Source: an uncultured Oscillospiraceae bacterium
Lineage (GTDB): Bacteria > Bacillota > Clostridia > Oscillospirales > Acutalibacteraceae
Length of the DNA stretch: 32,471 nucleotides
Direction of reading: 5' to 3'
NCBI GenBank assembly: GCA_900552115.1
Contig: URYP01000013.1
Location: 1-32,471 of the forward strand
In this document: positions 17,913 through 26,700 of the stretch, one piece after another
Numbering within the stretch: position 1 is the stretch's first letter
Layout: every line of letters starts with the position of its first letter
Made by a program: the position numbers and the translations under genes
The notes under the pieces: generated by a model
Database searches by the model: none
The model's input: only the letters and a program-made list of their open reading frames with translations
Told to the model about the DNA's origin: nothing

Positions 17913-20702
17913 TTACAACTCTGACCGATTTTTAATTGTACGGTATAACACGTCATACAAATAGTTTGTATCCAAGGGCTTGGGAATAAAACCATTCATA
18001 CCCGCCTCGGTTGCCGCATCTATATCCTCTTTGAACGAGTTAGCCGTCATGGCAATGATAGGAATGGCTGCGGCATCTGGTCGTTGTACCGCCCGGACAG
18101 CCCGGGCAGCCTCAAGGCCGTCCATCTCCGGCATCTGAATATCCATGAGAATGGCCTGATAGGTTCCCGGGGCGTGGGAAACAAACATATCGACAGCCTG
18201 CTTGCCGTTTTCAGCCCGATCGATGGCAGCTCCCTGCATTCTTAACAGCTCGGCGGCAATTTCCGCATTCAATTCGTTATCCTCCGCCAGCAGGAACCGG
18301 ACACCTTTCAGCATATCGGTGCGCTTATCCGGTGCCGGTTCCGGCAAGGGCTGCCCCTGCGGCAAAGTTATCGTAAAGTAAAAATCGCTGCCTTTGCCAG
18401 GTTCGCTTGTAACGGATAATTCACCGCCCATAAGCTCAACGATTCGACGGCTGATCGACAGGCCGAGTCCTGTACCCTGACTTTTATACCGATTCGCCCC
18501 CGCCTGTTCAAAGGACTCAAATATTCGCCGCTGATCTTCCGTCGCAATACCTGTACCGGTATCTATAACGTGAAATTCTATCGTTATTCCTTCGTCGTTG
18601 CCGTCAATTTCCTCAACCACTAACCGTACCGTTCCACCTGCAGGCGTAAATTTAAAAGCATTGGACAGTAAGTTAGTCAACACTTGGCGCAAGCGGACCA
18701 CATCTCCGATCAAACCATCGTATGCTAACCGTTTGTGCAATTCAAAAATAAGGCTTCGGCGGTCGGCTTCGGCCGTCATCATACTCTGTAGATCATCCAG
18801 CATACGCCCTAGTGAGAATGGCTCGCTGGCTATGGTCATCATACCCCGGTCAATGCGGCTCATATCCAGAATATCGTTGATCAGGCTCAACAGGTAATGG
18901 GAAGAGGAACGAATTTTCGACAGATTTTCCTGAACGCGCGGTGGTACATCATCCATCATGCTGGTCAGGTCGGCAAGTCCTACAACCGCGTTCATAGGCG
19001 TACGTATTTCATGGCTCATCCGAGATAGGAAATCGCTTTTAGCCCGGCTTTCAGCGGTGGTTTTTTCCACTTCTTTTTCCATAATCGCCGCGCGCATATG
19101 CATGCGGGCGAGTACCAGGATAATGACCACAGCCAGTATCAAAACTCCGGCGGTTCCCATCACAAAAGAAACAGGATGGGCATAAATGAAATCCGTAAGC
19201 GAAAGCCGGTTTTCACCAATTGAAATCATGTTTTCGTCCATAATGGCGTCCACTTCGTCGGAAGACAGGCTGTTTATTGATTTATTCAGCAGGGAAAACA
19301 ATTCCGTTTCCACCGGTTTTCGCACAGCAAAACGGATCTCGTTGCGGCTATCGTTCAGAGTAACCGGTACCAGATTTGAAAAATAGTTGCGCTGAATTTC
19401 CTGTTCAATATTGGCGGAAAGTCCGCAAAGGAAATCCGCTTCGCCGCGGTCCACAGCTTTCAGCGCTTCGGTAATATTGGCATAATAGCGTATTTGTTCG
19501 GCTTTTATTTCATCCGGCAGCATCCGTCCATCCAATACCGCTGCTGTCAGATCATCTGCCGGGTAACTGACCGCCTTATGACGCACCAGAATCCGGTTCA
19601 TAACCGTATACGGCTCTGTCAGCGCCAAATTTTTGTCCGCCACTTCTTCCCGGGTACCCACAAACGTACCCATCATATCCGCTTCGCCGTCCTGTACCAT
19701 TCGCAGCGCATCCGCATAATTATCCGCATATAAAAGCGAAAATGTTAAACCGCTGAACTGACTGATTTTATTTAAGATTGCCGGCAGGACCCCGTCATGG
19801 GCATCCTCCGGTTCGTTGATGCAAAGCAAAGGGTGCAGGCTTCTGGTAACCGCCACGGTCACGGTTTCCTTCTGTTTGACAAAATTCCGTTCTTCCTGGC
19901 TCAACTGGATATCAATGGCCTTTAGCTGTGCAAAATGCGCCTCATAGCGCTCCACGGCAAAGTTGGGATTAGCCTCATATATCTTGGCCAGCGCCTTATT
20001 CAGCCCGTCGATCACCTCCTGATCACCGGGCCGCGCCACAATATAGTGGGGCTGTGCGTCAAACGAGGCTACGCTGCGGAATCCGCCCCCGGTCTCCGCA
20101 CTGTTGCCAAGCAGCATGTCCACTTCGCCGTTTTTCAGATAATCGTAGAGATTTCCTTTAACGGATATCTGTTCGTATGTGTAATATTTTAAAGTACATT
20201 TTAATCCGTTAAAAGACAAAAACTCCTTAAGCCGGCGGATGTTTTCCACCGCATTTTCGTAAACGCCGATGGTTTTTCCATTTAGGCTTTTTACATCATA
20301 GCTATGCAGGGAATAGTCATCCTGACGGGCCAGGAGCATGGAGCGGCTGTAACCGGTATTATAGTCCGGATAGGCAAACATTTCGGCTGTTCTTTCAGAA
20401 TAATAGGTGCCACCCATCAAATCAAATTTGCCGGCCTTATATTCCGTTACGATCGAGTCGCCTTCGACCGGCACATATTCATATTTCCAGCCGGTATAGT
20501 TGGCAATCTCATCTAAAAAATCAACAATAATCCCCTGGGGAGTTCCGTCCGCGGACAATTCAGAAAACCCCGTCACTTGCGGAAACGCCACTTTCAAAAC
20601 ACGAGCAGAGGACGCCGCGGCAACAGGTGTCAGGGCAAAAACGGCCGCCAGCAGACTGGCAGCCAAAGCCGCGGCCAGTCGCAGCCTATTGTTCTTTGTC
20701 AT
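17913..20702 (-). CDS. BvgS-like hybrid sensor kinase with two periplasmic-type binding domains
   Basis: A 929-residue membrane hybrid kinase. A signal peptide (MTKNNRLRLAAALAASLLAA, cleavage near AAASSA) is followed by two extracellular solute-binding domains of the SBP_bac_3 / Venus-flytrap type. The first covers about 33-260 (VLKVAFPQVTGFSELSADGT start), the second about 265-495 (VTVAVTRSLHPLL start). One transmembrane helix follows (about 511-532), then a short helical linker, HisKA with H564 (MSHEIRTPMN), HATPase (NLLSNAFKFTPAGG) and one receiver with D854 (MDIQMPEMDG). The two ligand domains in series resemble BvgS/EvgS, but there is no PAS before the kinase and no HPt. It probably senses a small extracellular amino acid or similar ligand (inference). 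The start ATG at 20702 has AGGAGG six bases upstream. The longer frame ahead of it is leader. Confidence 0.92.
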   Translation of the reverse strand: MTKNNRLRLAAALAASLLAAVFALTPVAAASSARVLKVAFPQVTGFSELSADGTPQGIIVDFLDEIANYTGWKYEYVPVEGDSIVTEYKAGKFDLMGGTYYSERTAEMFAYPDYNTGYSRSMLLARQDDYSLHSYDVKSLNGKTIGVYENAVENIRRLKEFLSFNGLKCTLKYYTYEQISVKGNLYDYLKNGEVDMLLGNSAETGGGFRSVASFDAQPHYIVARPGDQEVIDGLNKALAKIYEANPNFAVERYEAHFAQLKAIDIQLSQEERNFVKQKETVTVAVTRSLHPLLCINEPEDAHDGVLPAILNKISQFSGLTFSLLYADNYADALRMVQDGEADMMGTFVGTREEVADKNLALTEPYTVMNRILVRHKAVSYPADDLTAAVLDGRMLPDEIKAEQIRYYANITEALKAVDRGEADFLCGLSANIEQEIQRNYFSNLVPVTLNDSRNEIRFAVRKPVETELFSLLNKSINSLSSDEVDAIMDENMISIGENRLSLTDFIYAHPVSFVMGTAGVLILAVVIILVLARMHMRAAIMEKEVEKTTAESRAKSDFLSRMSHEIRTPMNAVVGLADLTSMMDDVPPRVQENLSKIRSSSHYLLSLINDILDMSRIDRGMMTIASEPFSLGRMLDDLQSMMTAEADRRSLIFELHKRLAYDGLIGDVVRLRQVLTNLLSNAFKFTPAGGTVRLVVEEIDGNDEGITIEFHVIDTGTGIATEDQRRIFESFEQAGANRYKSQGTGLGLSISRRIVELMGGELSVTSEPGKGSDFYFTITLPQGQPLPEPAPDKRTDMLKGVRFLLAEDNELNAEIAAELLRMQGAAIDRAENGKQAVDMFVSHAPGTYQAILMDIQMPEMDGLEAARAVRAVQRPDAAAIPIIAMTANSFKEDIDAATEAGMNGFIPKPLDTNYLYDVLYRTIKNRSEL

Positions 20703-20818
20703 AGGGACCTCCTGAAAACCGTAATTCGTACATTTCAGTATTCTAAAAACACTTACGGTGAGATCGTCACGCTGAAAACCGACCATGCGGTGTCGAGCGA
20801 ATTGGTCGCCACTTTTTT

Positions 20819-20836
20819 GTATTGCGCCAGCAATAC
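20819..20836. other. Hairpin at the 5' end of the hybrid-kinase mRNA
   Basis: GTATTGC (20819-20825) and GCAATAC (20830-20836) form a 7-bp stem with a 4-base loop, starting about 14 bases downstream of the -10 box. No T-run follows on the minus strand, so it is not a terminator. It could stabilise the 140-base leader or be a protein-binding site. Confidence 0.45.
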
Positions 20837-20849
20837 TATATATAGGTAT

Positions 20850-20878
20850 ATTATAACATGGCCTTGCGTTCCCTGCAA
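20850..20878 (-). promoter_or_regulatory. Promoter of the BvgS-like kinase
   Basis: On the minus strand TTGCAG (20878-20873), exactly 17 bases, TATAAT (20855-20850), giving a leader of about 140 bases. I see no gene in 20703-21088. The stretch holds this promoter, the leader hairpin, and the terminator at 20970. Confidence 0.75.
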
Positions 20879-20969
20879 CACTTTCGTGTTTTGTATGATT
20901 TATAAGAGGTTTTGTGCCTTTAAAAGTTATTAAGCCTTGTATGTCACATTTTGCGCGCAGCTCTTCAGT

Positions 20970-21007
20970 AAAAAAGGCTCTGCGGTAATGTCCGCAGAGC
21001 CTTTTTT
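20970..21007. terminator. Intrinsic terminator after the small secreted-protein gene
   Basis: A perfect stem (AAAAAAGGCTCTGCGG with CCGCAGAGCCTTTTTT) has a 6-base loop. It works on both strands and lies about 80 bases past the stop at 21089. Confidence 0.92.
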
Positions 21008-21088
21008 GCTAAGCAGCGGCAAATACCAGTACGGATTGTCCGCTGCTAATAGGGCTGTTTCCGCAACCCCCGTCATAACCGGTGGAAA

Positions 21089-21520
21089 TTACGGATTATA
21101 ATTGGCGTATTTAATGATGGTATTCCCCTCCGTATCATAGCGGCCATAAACGGTAATGGCGCATACCGCGCGCCACTCGCCGCTGTTGGCCAAATCCTTT
21201 TTCCAGGTTTTATCCACGGATTTCCCGCCGTAGGCGTCAAATTTAAGATCGTCGCTTTTTCTTACCCATTTCAGGCCGTTGGCGGTGGCTTCGTAACGCT
21301 CCAGCCAGGTCGTCGTTTCAATACGTTCCGTATTGGCGTTGGCGGTAACCTTAACGACAATCGTGCTCATACCAAAACGGTCAATGGTAAACGTTAAACT
21401 TGCACTGGAATAATTCATGGCGTAAAGCGAGATATCCCCTTCGGCGGAAGCGGACAGAGGGGCGGCGGCACAAACCAGCATCACCATCATCAGCAGCAGG
21501 GACAGGCATTTTTTCTTCAT
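21089..21520 (-). CDS. Small secreted protein of unknown function
   Basis: A 143-residue protein with a classic Sec signal peptide (MKKKCLSLLLMMVMLVCAAA, likely cleaved after SASA at 26). The mature part of about 117 residues is rich in Thr, Ser and Lys and predicted mostly beta (SASLTFTIDRFGMSTIVVKV), with a single Cys. I do not recognise a family. The ATG at 21520 is preceded by AAGGAG 10 bases away. The frame runs 23 codons further upstream, through the hairpin at 21548. It follows the sigma/anti-sigma operon in the same direction, so it is a candidate target of that ECF sigma factor (inference). Confidence 0.75.
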   Translation of the reverse strand: MKKKCLSLLLMMVMLVCAAAPLSASAEGDISLYAMNYSSASLTFTIDRFGMSTIVVKVTANANTERIETTTWLERYEATANGLKWVRKSDDLKFDAYGGKSVDKTWKKDLANSGEWRAVCAITVYGRYDTEGNTIIKYANYNP

Positions 21521-21547
21521 GTTTCTTCGACTCCTTCTTCGATAAAA

Positions 21548-21576
21548 ATAAGCGAAGGGATTATCCCTTCGCTTAT
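21548..21576 (-). terminator. Terminator or leader attenuator between the anti-sigma and secreted-protein genes
   Basis: A 13-bp perfect stem (21548-21560 with 21564-21576; arm TCCCTTCGCTTAT) has a 3-base loop. TTTTTAT follows on the minus strand. It lies 80 bases past the anti-sigma stop and 28 bases before the next start codon. It either ends the sigma operon or, if transcription starts near 21583, regulates the secreted-protein mRNA. Confidence 0.75.
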
Positions 21577-21589
21577 AAAAACACGCCAA

Positions 21590-21613
21590 TACGCCTTAAA
21601 ACGACATAACGTT
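21590..21613 (-). promoter_or_regulatory. Candidate ECF-type promoter
   Basis: On the minus strand GAAC at 21614-21611 and CGTA at 21593-21590 are 17 bases apart, the AAC/CGT arrangement typical of ECF sigma promoters. The 10-mer AACGTTATGT at the -35 recurs at 21657-21648. No sigma-A promoter was seen here. The evidence is motif spacing only. Confidence 0.3.
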
Positions 21614-21655
21614 CGTAAAAACACAAATTATTCTTAATTTTTTCACAACATAACG

Positions 21656-22420
21656 TTATTGTGCCAATTTAGTGGCATTTTCATCCGGCCGCAGCGACTC
21701 CGCCAGGGCCAGCGCCTCCTCGTCCGGCATATCCGCCGGAACAGTAAGACTGAATAAGTAGCCGTATTCGTCCCAATAAAGCGTATGTATATCATAGTTT
21801 TTAATCAGATACCCTTTGTGGTCGTGTATTACCACCGAATCGATCTCCGCAAACTCGGTGCTGACGAGCGTCGTTGCCGAAGCGATTGATTGAATGAACT
21901 TAATAAGGTCATTCTTATTATTCGCATAGATCCATTCCATATATACGTTATTACAGCTTACTTCATTCCTCTGAAGCACATATTCCCTGGGAACCGCGGT
22001 GGGAAGATACGCGGTCTCGATGGAATTCGGCGCGGTCGCCGTTCCCCCGCCCGGCAAGTCGTATTCCGCCTTCATGGTGATGTAGCTGTCGTTGTCATGC
22101 GGGGTCATGAGCAGGTTCTCGACCGGTTCCTTGACCGCGGATACGCTGAGGAGACATACGGTAATCAGGCAAACCGCGGCGCAAGCGGCCGCCACCTTGG
22201 CCCCAGCCATGTGGAACACGCGGGACGCTCTCCCCCGCCGCTGTTCGCGGATGAGCTGTTCCATTTTACGTTCAAAGCGGGGCGAAAACTCCCACTCTAT
22301 GTCCTCCGCATCGGGGATCGACTCCAGCTCGATCTGCTCAGCCCGACGGAACGCCTCTTTAAGAGCGGCTCTTTTTGCTGTAACGCTTGCGTCGTACTGT
22401 TGGCTCTTTTGACTCATCAT
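21656..22420 (-). CDS. Membrane anti-sigma factor, DUF4367-like
   Basis: A 254-residue single-pass membrane protein. A charged cytoplasmic N-terminus (1-70) is followed by a transmembrane helix (about 73-95, KVAAACAAVCLITVCLLSV) and an extracytoplasmic domain. The C-terminus (HKGYLIKNYDIHTLYWDEYG then YLFSLTVPAD...EALALAESL) matches the DUF4367 pattern found on clostridial anti-sigma factors. The N-terminal part would hold the sigma factor. GGAGG lies six bases before the ATG. The first 62 bases overlap the 3' end of the sigma gene in another frame, which implies translational coupling and matched stoichiometry. Confidence 0.8.
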   Translation of the reverse strand: MMSQKSQQYDASVTAKRAALKEAFRRAEQIELESIPDAEDIEWEFSPRFERKMEQLIREQRRGRASRVFHMAGAKVAAACAAVCLITVCLLSVSAVKEPVENLLMTPHDNDSYITMKAEYDLPGGGTATAPNSIETAYLPTAVPREYVLQRNEVSCNNVYMEWIYANNKNDLIKFIQSIASATTLVSTEFAEIDSVVIHDHKGYLIKNYDIHTLYWDEYGYLFSLTVPADMPDEEALALAESLRPDENATKLAQ

Positions 22421-22952
22421 AAGTTCCCTCCTCCCGCTGTAAATTGCGGAGCAGCATCTTTCGTCCGCGAATAACCTGTTGTCTCACCGTGCTTTCCTTG
22501 CGGCCAAGCGCCCTGGCGATTTCCCGTGTCGTCGCTTCATGCAGGAAATACATGGACAGCACATCGCGGTAAACCGGATCGAGATCAAGTATCGCCTGCA
22601 CAACCCGGTCGAAGTTGTCGTGCATTTCCAGCCTTTCCCAGAATTCCCGGTCAGACAGCTCTTCCACCTGCGCATCCGTCAGGAAAACAATATCGTCCCG
22701 TTTTCTCTTGTTGGCCATGTTAAGCGCCCGGCTGCGGGCCGCTTTGACCAGATACGCTACCACGGCCGGCTGTTCCATGTGCTCCAGGCTGGACATGTTC
22801 CGTGCAATCGCCATAAACGCTTCATGAACAGCGTCTTCCGCTTCAAAGGTGTCATCCAGTATGGTATAGGCTACGAATAACATCTTGTGACGGTATTGCA
22901 GGTACAATTCTTCGAACCTGTCACAGTATTGCTGGTCATCAATTAACGCCAT
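22359..22952 (-). CDS. ECF-type RNA polymerase sigma factor
   Basis: A 197-residue sigma-70 family protein. Region 2 is visible at about 15-80 (LYLQYRHKMLFVAYTILDDT, EDAVHEAFMAI, then the basic stretch MANKRKRD). Region 4 at about 115-170 (LDPVYRDVLSMYFLHEATTR, EIARALGRKESTVRQQVIRG) carries the helix-turn-helix. A basic tail (RRKRYSKKSRS) is extra and lies in the overlap with the anti-sigma gene. The start is uncertain. The ATG at 22952 has no clear ribosome binding site, while a TTG at 22964 has AAAGGA 11 bases upstream. It lies about 45 bp after the XRE regulator in the same direction, forming a regulator-sigma-anti-sigma operon. Confidence 0.87.
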   Translation of the reverse strand: MALIDDQQYCDRFEELYLQYRHKMLFVAYTILDDTFEAEDAVHEAFMAIARNMSSLEHMEQPAVVAYLVKAARSRALNMANKRKRDDIVFLTDAQVEELSDREFWERLEMHDNFDRVVQAILDLDPVYRDVLSMYFLHEATTREIARALGRKESTVRQQVIRGRKMLLRNLQREEGTYDESKEPTVRRKRYSKKSRS

Positions 22953-22996
22953 GTAGACTAGCAAGGTGATATCAGTCCTTTTCTTTTCAATTCCTT

Positions 22997-23404
22997 TTAT
23001 CGATGGATAGAGGCCGACTGCTTGTACTTCAAATGGGCGTCCATCATGTCGATATAATAAATAAGATCATTTTTGTCCGCACTTTTCAACCGGCTCATCA
23101 CGTATTCCATCAGAGCTTCAAAATCAACCGTGGACTCCGGCTCCGGGATTACCGTCGGCGGCAGTGTACCAGACATTAACTCCGTAATACTCACATCCAA
23201 CCGCAACGCCAGATTGACCACGACCTTCAGGCTTGCATTGCCCTTACCGTTTTCGATATTGCTTAAATGCTGAGACGATATGCCTACCGCATCTGCCAGG
23301 TCTTCCTGTTTCATGCCTTTTGCCTTGCGAAACCGTTTGACCTGCTTACCTAAATCTTCGAGATCCACTTCGATTTGTTGTTTATCCACAGGCAGTGTTT
23401 CCAT
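22997..23404 (-). CDS. XRE family transcriptional regulator
   Basis: A 135-residue protein with an N-terminal Cro/cI-type helix-turn-helix at about 18-75 (LGKQVKRFRKAKGMKQEDLA, VGISSQHLSNIENGKG). The acidic, helical C-terminal part (EALMEYVMSRLKSADKNDLI) may mediate dimerisation. The ATG at 23404 has GGGAGGGA 8 bases upstream. A second in-frame ATG six codons earlier lies inside the operator palindrome and lacks a site. The gene leads the sigma/anti-sigma operon, and a 10-bp inverted repeat flanks its -10 box, so it probably represses its own operon. Confidence 0.88.
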   Translation of the reverse strand: METLPVDKQQIEVDLEDLGKQVKRFRKAKGMKQEDLADAVGISSQHLSNIENGKGNASLKVVVNLALRLDVSITELMSGTLPPTVIPEPESTVDFEALMEYVMSRLKSADKNDLIYYIDMMDAHLKYKQSASIHR

Positions 23405-23417
23405 TGATGGTATCCCT

Positions 23418-23452
23418 CCCATGTTTTTTCCACATTATAATGAAAACATGGG
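23418..23452 (-). promoter_or_regulatory. Promoter and palindromic operator of the XRE-sigma operon
   Basis: CCCATGTTTT (23418-23427) and AAAACATGGG (23443-23452) form a perfect 10-bp inverted repeat. A minus-strand TATAAT (23439-23434) sits in its centre. The -35 is weak (TTTATT around 23462-23457). A protein bound to both arms would cover the -10. Confidence 0.75.
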
Positions 23453-23643
23453 ACGTAATAAATAAGGCAGCGACATAGTTTATGCGGACAGTTGATATTC
23501 GTGTAAGAAAATTTTACTTTTTTCTGGTTTTTTCTGCTTTTTTAGCTATCGGCAGCAGTATACCACACTTTTCTTTACATTTCAATTCTTATTTTAAAGA
23601 AATAAGTAATGATTTACAAATAGAGCTTTATTTGTTCCTTGAT

Positions 23644-23672
23644 TTGACACTAATACTAATATAGAGTATAAT
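23644..23672 (+). promoter_or_regulatory. Consensus sigma-A promoter of the YfhO-like gene
   Basis: TTGACA (23644-23649), exactly 17 bases, TATAAT (23667-23672): a perfect match to the consensus. Transcription should start near 23679, which fixes the gene start downstream. The region 23453-23643 is AT-rich, and I see no supported gene in it. Confidence 0.9.
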
Positions 23673-23714
23673 TTGAGCTTGTGTAAAATTTACCAAAAGC
23701 TGGGAGGAATCGTT

Positions 23715-26700
23715 TTGCCTACTTCCGCAGAGTCCCGACGTCTGACGATTGCAAACGGGGGTCTTTTTCTTATTATTAACAGTATCCTATTTATAGTCAT
23801 GACCCGTATCAGCGGCCGTACATCCGTTGTTCTGCATTCAATCTCCTGCTGCATCGCGTTGCTGGCAGTAGCGGTTGTATCCCTGCTATTTCGATCCGGC
23901 CCCCTGAAAAAACGGGCTGCCGAGGCGGCGGCTTCTGCCAGTCAGTGGTTTATTGCCCCTGTTATCTGGCAGATAGCCATATACATGCTTTTAGACACAT
24001 TTGGTGTCACGCAAAGATTGTATGGTGTGCGTGGAGGCAAGGCTCTGGCGCTTGCTACCCTTATTGCTCTGCCAATATGGATCTGGACGTCCGTGGTTTT
24101 GAACCGCCCGCAGGAATACCATGCGCGGCGCCGTCTTGCTGAATCCCTGTCCGGTTTCAACCAGCGGCATCCGCGGACAACCTATTATATACTTTATACG
24201 CTACTGTTTCTCCTCATGTGCCTGGGCGTGTTTTTCTGGTTTTATAAAACGGATCGTACATTTGTATGGTCAACTGATGGCACCAAACAGCATTTTAATG
24301 CCTTGATCTATTGGGGAGAATATCTCAGAAACTTTTTTAAAAGCCTTCTTTTCGATCATACCGTCTCGCTTCCACTCTGGGATTTCTCCATTGGTATGGG
24401 AAGCGATGTTCTAACAACTCTTCATTATTATGTAATTGGCGACCCCTTGACTCTGCTGTCTGTTTTTGTTCCCTCAGCTTACAGTGAATACTTATACGTC
24501 TTTTTAATTTTGCTGCGGTTCTATCTGGCCGGGCTGGCTTTCTCGATGTATTGCCGCAAAATGAAAATTAACCGTTTTGGGTCTTTGTGCGGATCGTTTG
24601 TCTATATCTTTTGCAGCTTTGCTTTGTTTGGAGGGATAAGGCATCCCTATTTTATAAATCCGTTGATTTATTTTCCCATTCTTCTAATCAGTATAGAAAA
24701 GATATACGAAGGCCATAAACCTCATTTATTTATTGGTATGGTCGCCTTATCGGCTATCAGCAATTTTTACTTTTTCTACATGCTGACAATTTTTATTTTT
24801 CTCTATGCGTTGATCCGCTTTTTTAGTATATATCGCGAGAGGCGGCTTTACCATTTTGGGTGCTCTCTCGGCAAGTTTACAGGCTATTTTCTGGTTGGAG
24901 TTTTGATTGCCAGTTTAATTTTCATTCCGGTTGTTATGCAGGTGCTTACCACCGGACGCATGCAGGCCGAACACGCCATTCCATTGCTATATTCGGATGA
25001 ATATTATGAAACTTTTTTATCAAAATGGATTATTGCATGGAATGTTGGATACTGGGATTTTCTAGGATTTGCCCCCATAGCAGTACTAGCTATACTTTTC
25101 CTATTTATCCAGCGAAAATTCGGTACCGAATTAAAAATAGCTCTAGTCTGTGGTAGCGTTTTTATGCTATTTCCTGTGTTTGGCTATATCCTGCACGGCT
25201 TTTCCTATATTAGCAATCGTTGGGGCTGGGCTCTTGGATTTGTGGTAGCCCTGACTGTAGCCACCATGATTCCTCGGTTACTGTCAATGACGCGCAAGCA
25301 AGGCATCATTACGGGCATTATTTGCTTGCTCTATCTGGCATCCTATCTTGGCATAAAAGAAAAGACAGATAACCAAAGCTTTTTTCAGTTGCAGTACGTT
25401 ATTCTTATCCTATTTTTTCTTATCTCTCTTTCATGGCTTTATCTCAGAAAGCACAAAATAACATCATTTCTGACCAAACGTGTGGTACAAAGTGTTATAC
25501 TGCTTCTGACCTGCGTTAGCATTGTTTTGCAAGGCAGTTTTCTGTATACATCCAATGATAACCGCTATTTAAATCAGTTTACAAAAGTGAAAGGGGCTAC
25601 AAAACTTCTTAATCAAAACGCAGCCAATGACGTGGCTTCGATAAATGATACCTCATTTTACCGTTATGAAGAACCCAGTACGGGCCAATCGCTAAAAAAT
25701 GCTTCGCTGGGACAATCCTTTGGTAGCACTTCCTATTATTATAGTATTGCTAATCCATCTCTGGGAAAATATTTTAATGAAATGTACTCTCCCTACGAGC
25801 TGGACTACAATTACGACGATTTGGATGGCCGAACCATGCCTCTGGCACTGGCGAGCGTAAAGTATTTAGTACAAAAAAACAGGCCCGGACAAACCGTTCC
25901 ATATGGATATTACTTTATAAAAAACGGCGCTGATGGTCGCCGTATTTATCAGTCTGATAACGCGCTACCGTTCAGTTATACGTACGATTCCTGCATAAGA
26001 CGTGCTGACTATGATAAACTAAGCTTTATTAAAAAGCAACAGGCCATGATGCAGAGCGTGGTGGTTGACGATAATGTCTCGATGACGCAAAGCGCGATTA
26101 CCTATACAGACTTCGAAGTTCCAATTAAAGTTTTAAAATATCACAATCTGACATACAAAGACGGTCAGATAATCGCAACCAAATCAAACGCGTCCATCAC
26201 CCTGTCCTTGAGTGGAATACTAAATAAGGAAACGTATCTCAGTTTGGAAAACATTCACTTTACTGGCAAGAAAAAAAGTACGGAATATGAAACACCAACA
26301 TCTTCCAAAATAATCTTTAGGTACTCTGGCAATAAAAAAGAATGTCTCCTGGCCTCTCCCGGCTATAGTTGGTATATGGGAAAACATGATTATGCTATAA
26401 ATCTGGGATATATGGACACCAACAGCCAAGAAGTAAAAATCACCTTTCAAAGGCCCGGGGTTTATACCTTTGACGCTATCAAAGGTATCTGTCAGCCTAT
26501 GGATGGCTTAGAAGCCCGGGTCGATGCTCTAAAGGAGGATACGCTCCAAAACGTTTCATTTGGTACCAATTCCGTTACCGGTTCTATCAATCTTGATCAA
26601 GCTAAGTTGCTGGTATTATCCATCCCGTTCAGCGACGGATGGAAAGCCTATGTCGATGGCCAGGAAACTGAAATTTTACGGGTCAACACGGCTTACAGTG

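Noticed and set aside
23482..23664. 60-codon open frame with a hydrophobic start (MRTVDIRVRKFYFF)
   Set aside because: It has no ribosome binding site, is AT-rich like intergenic DNA, and its end overlaps the -35 of the next gene.
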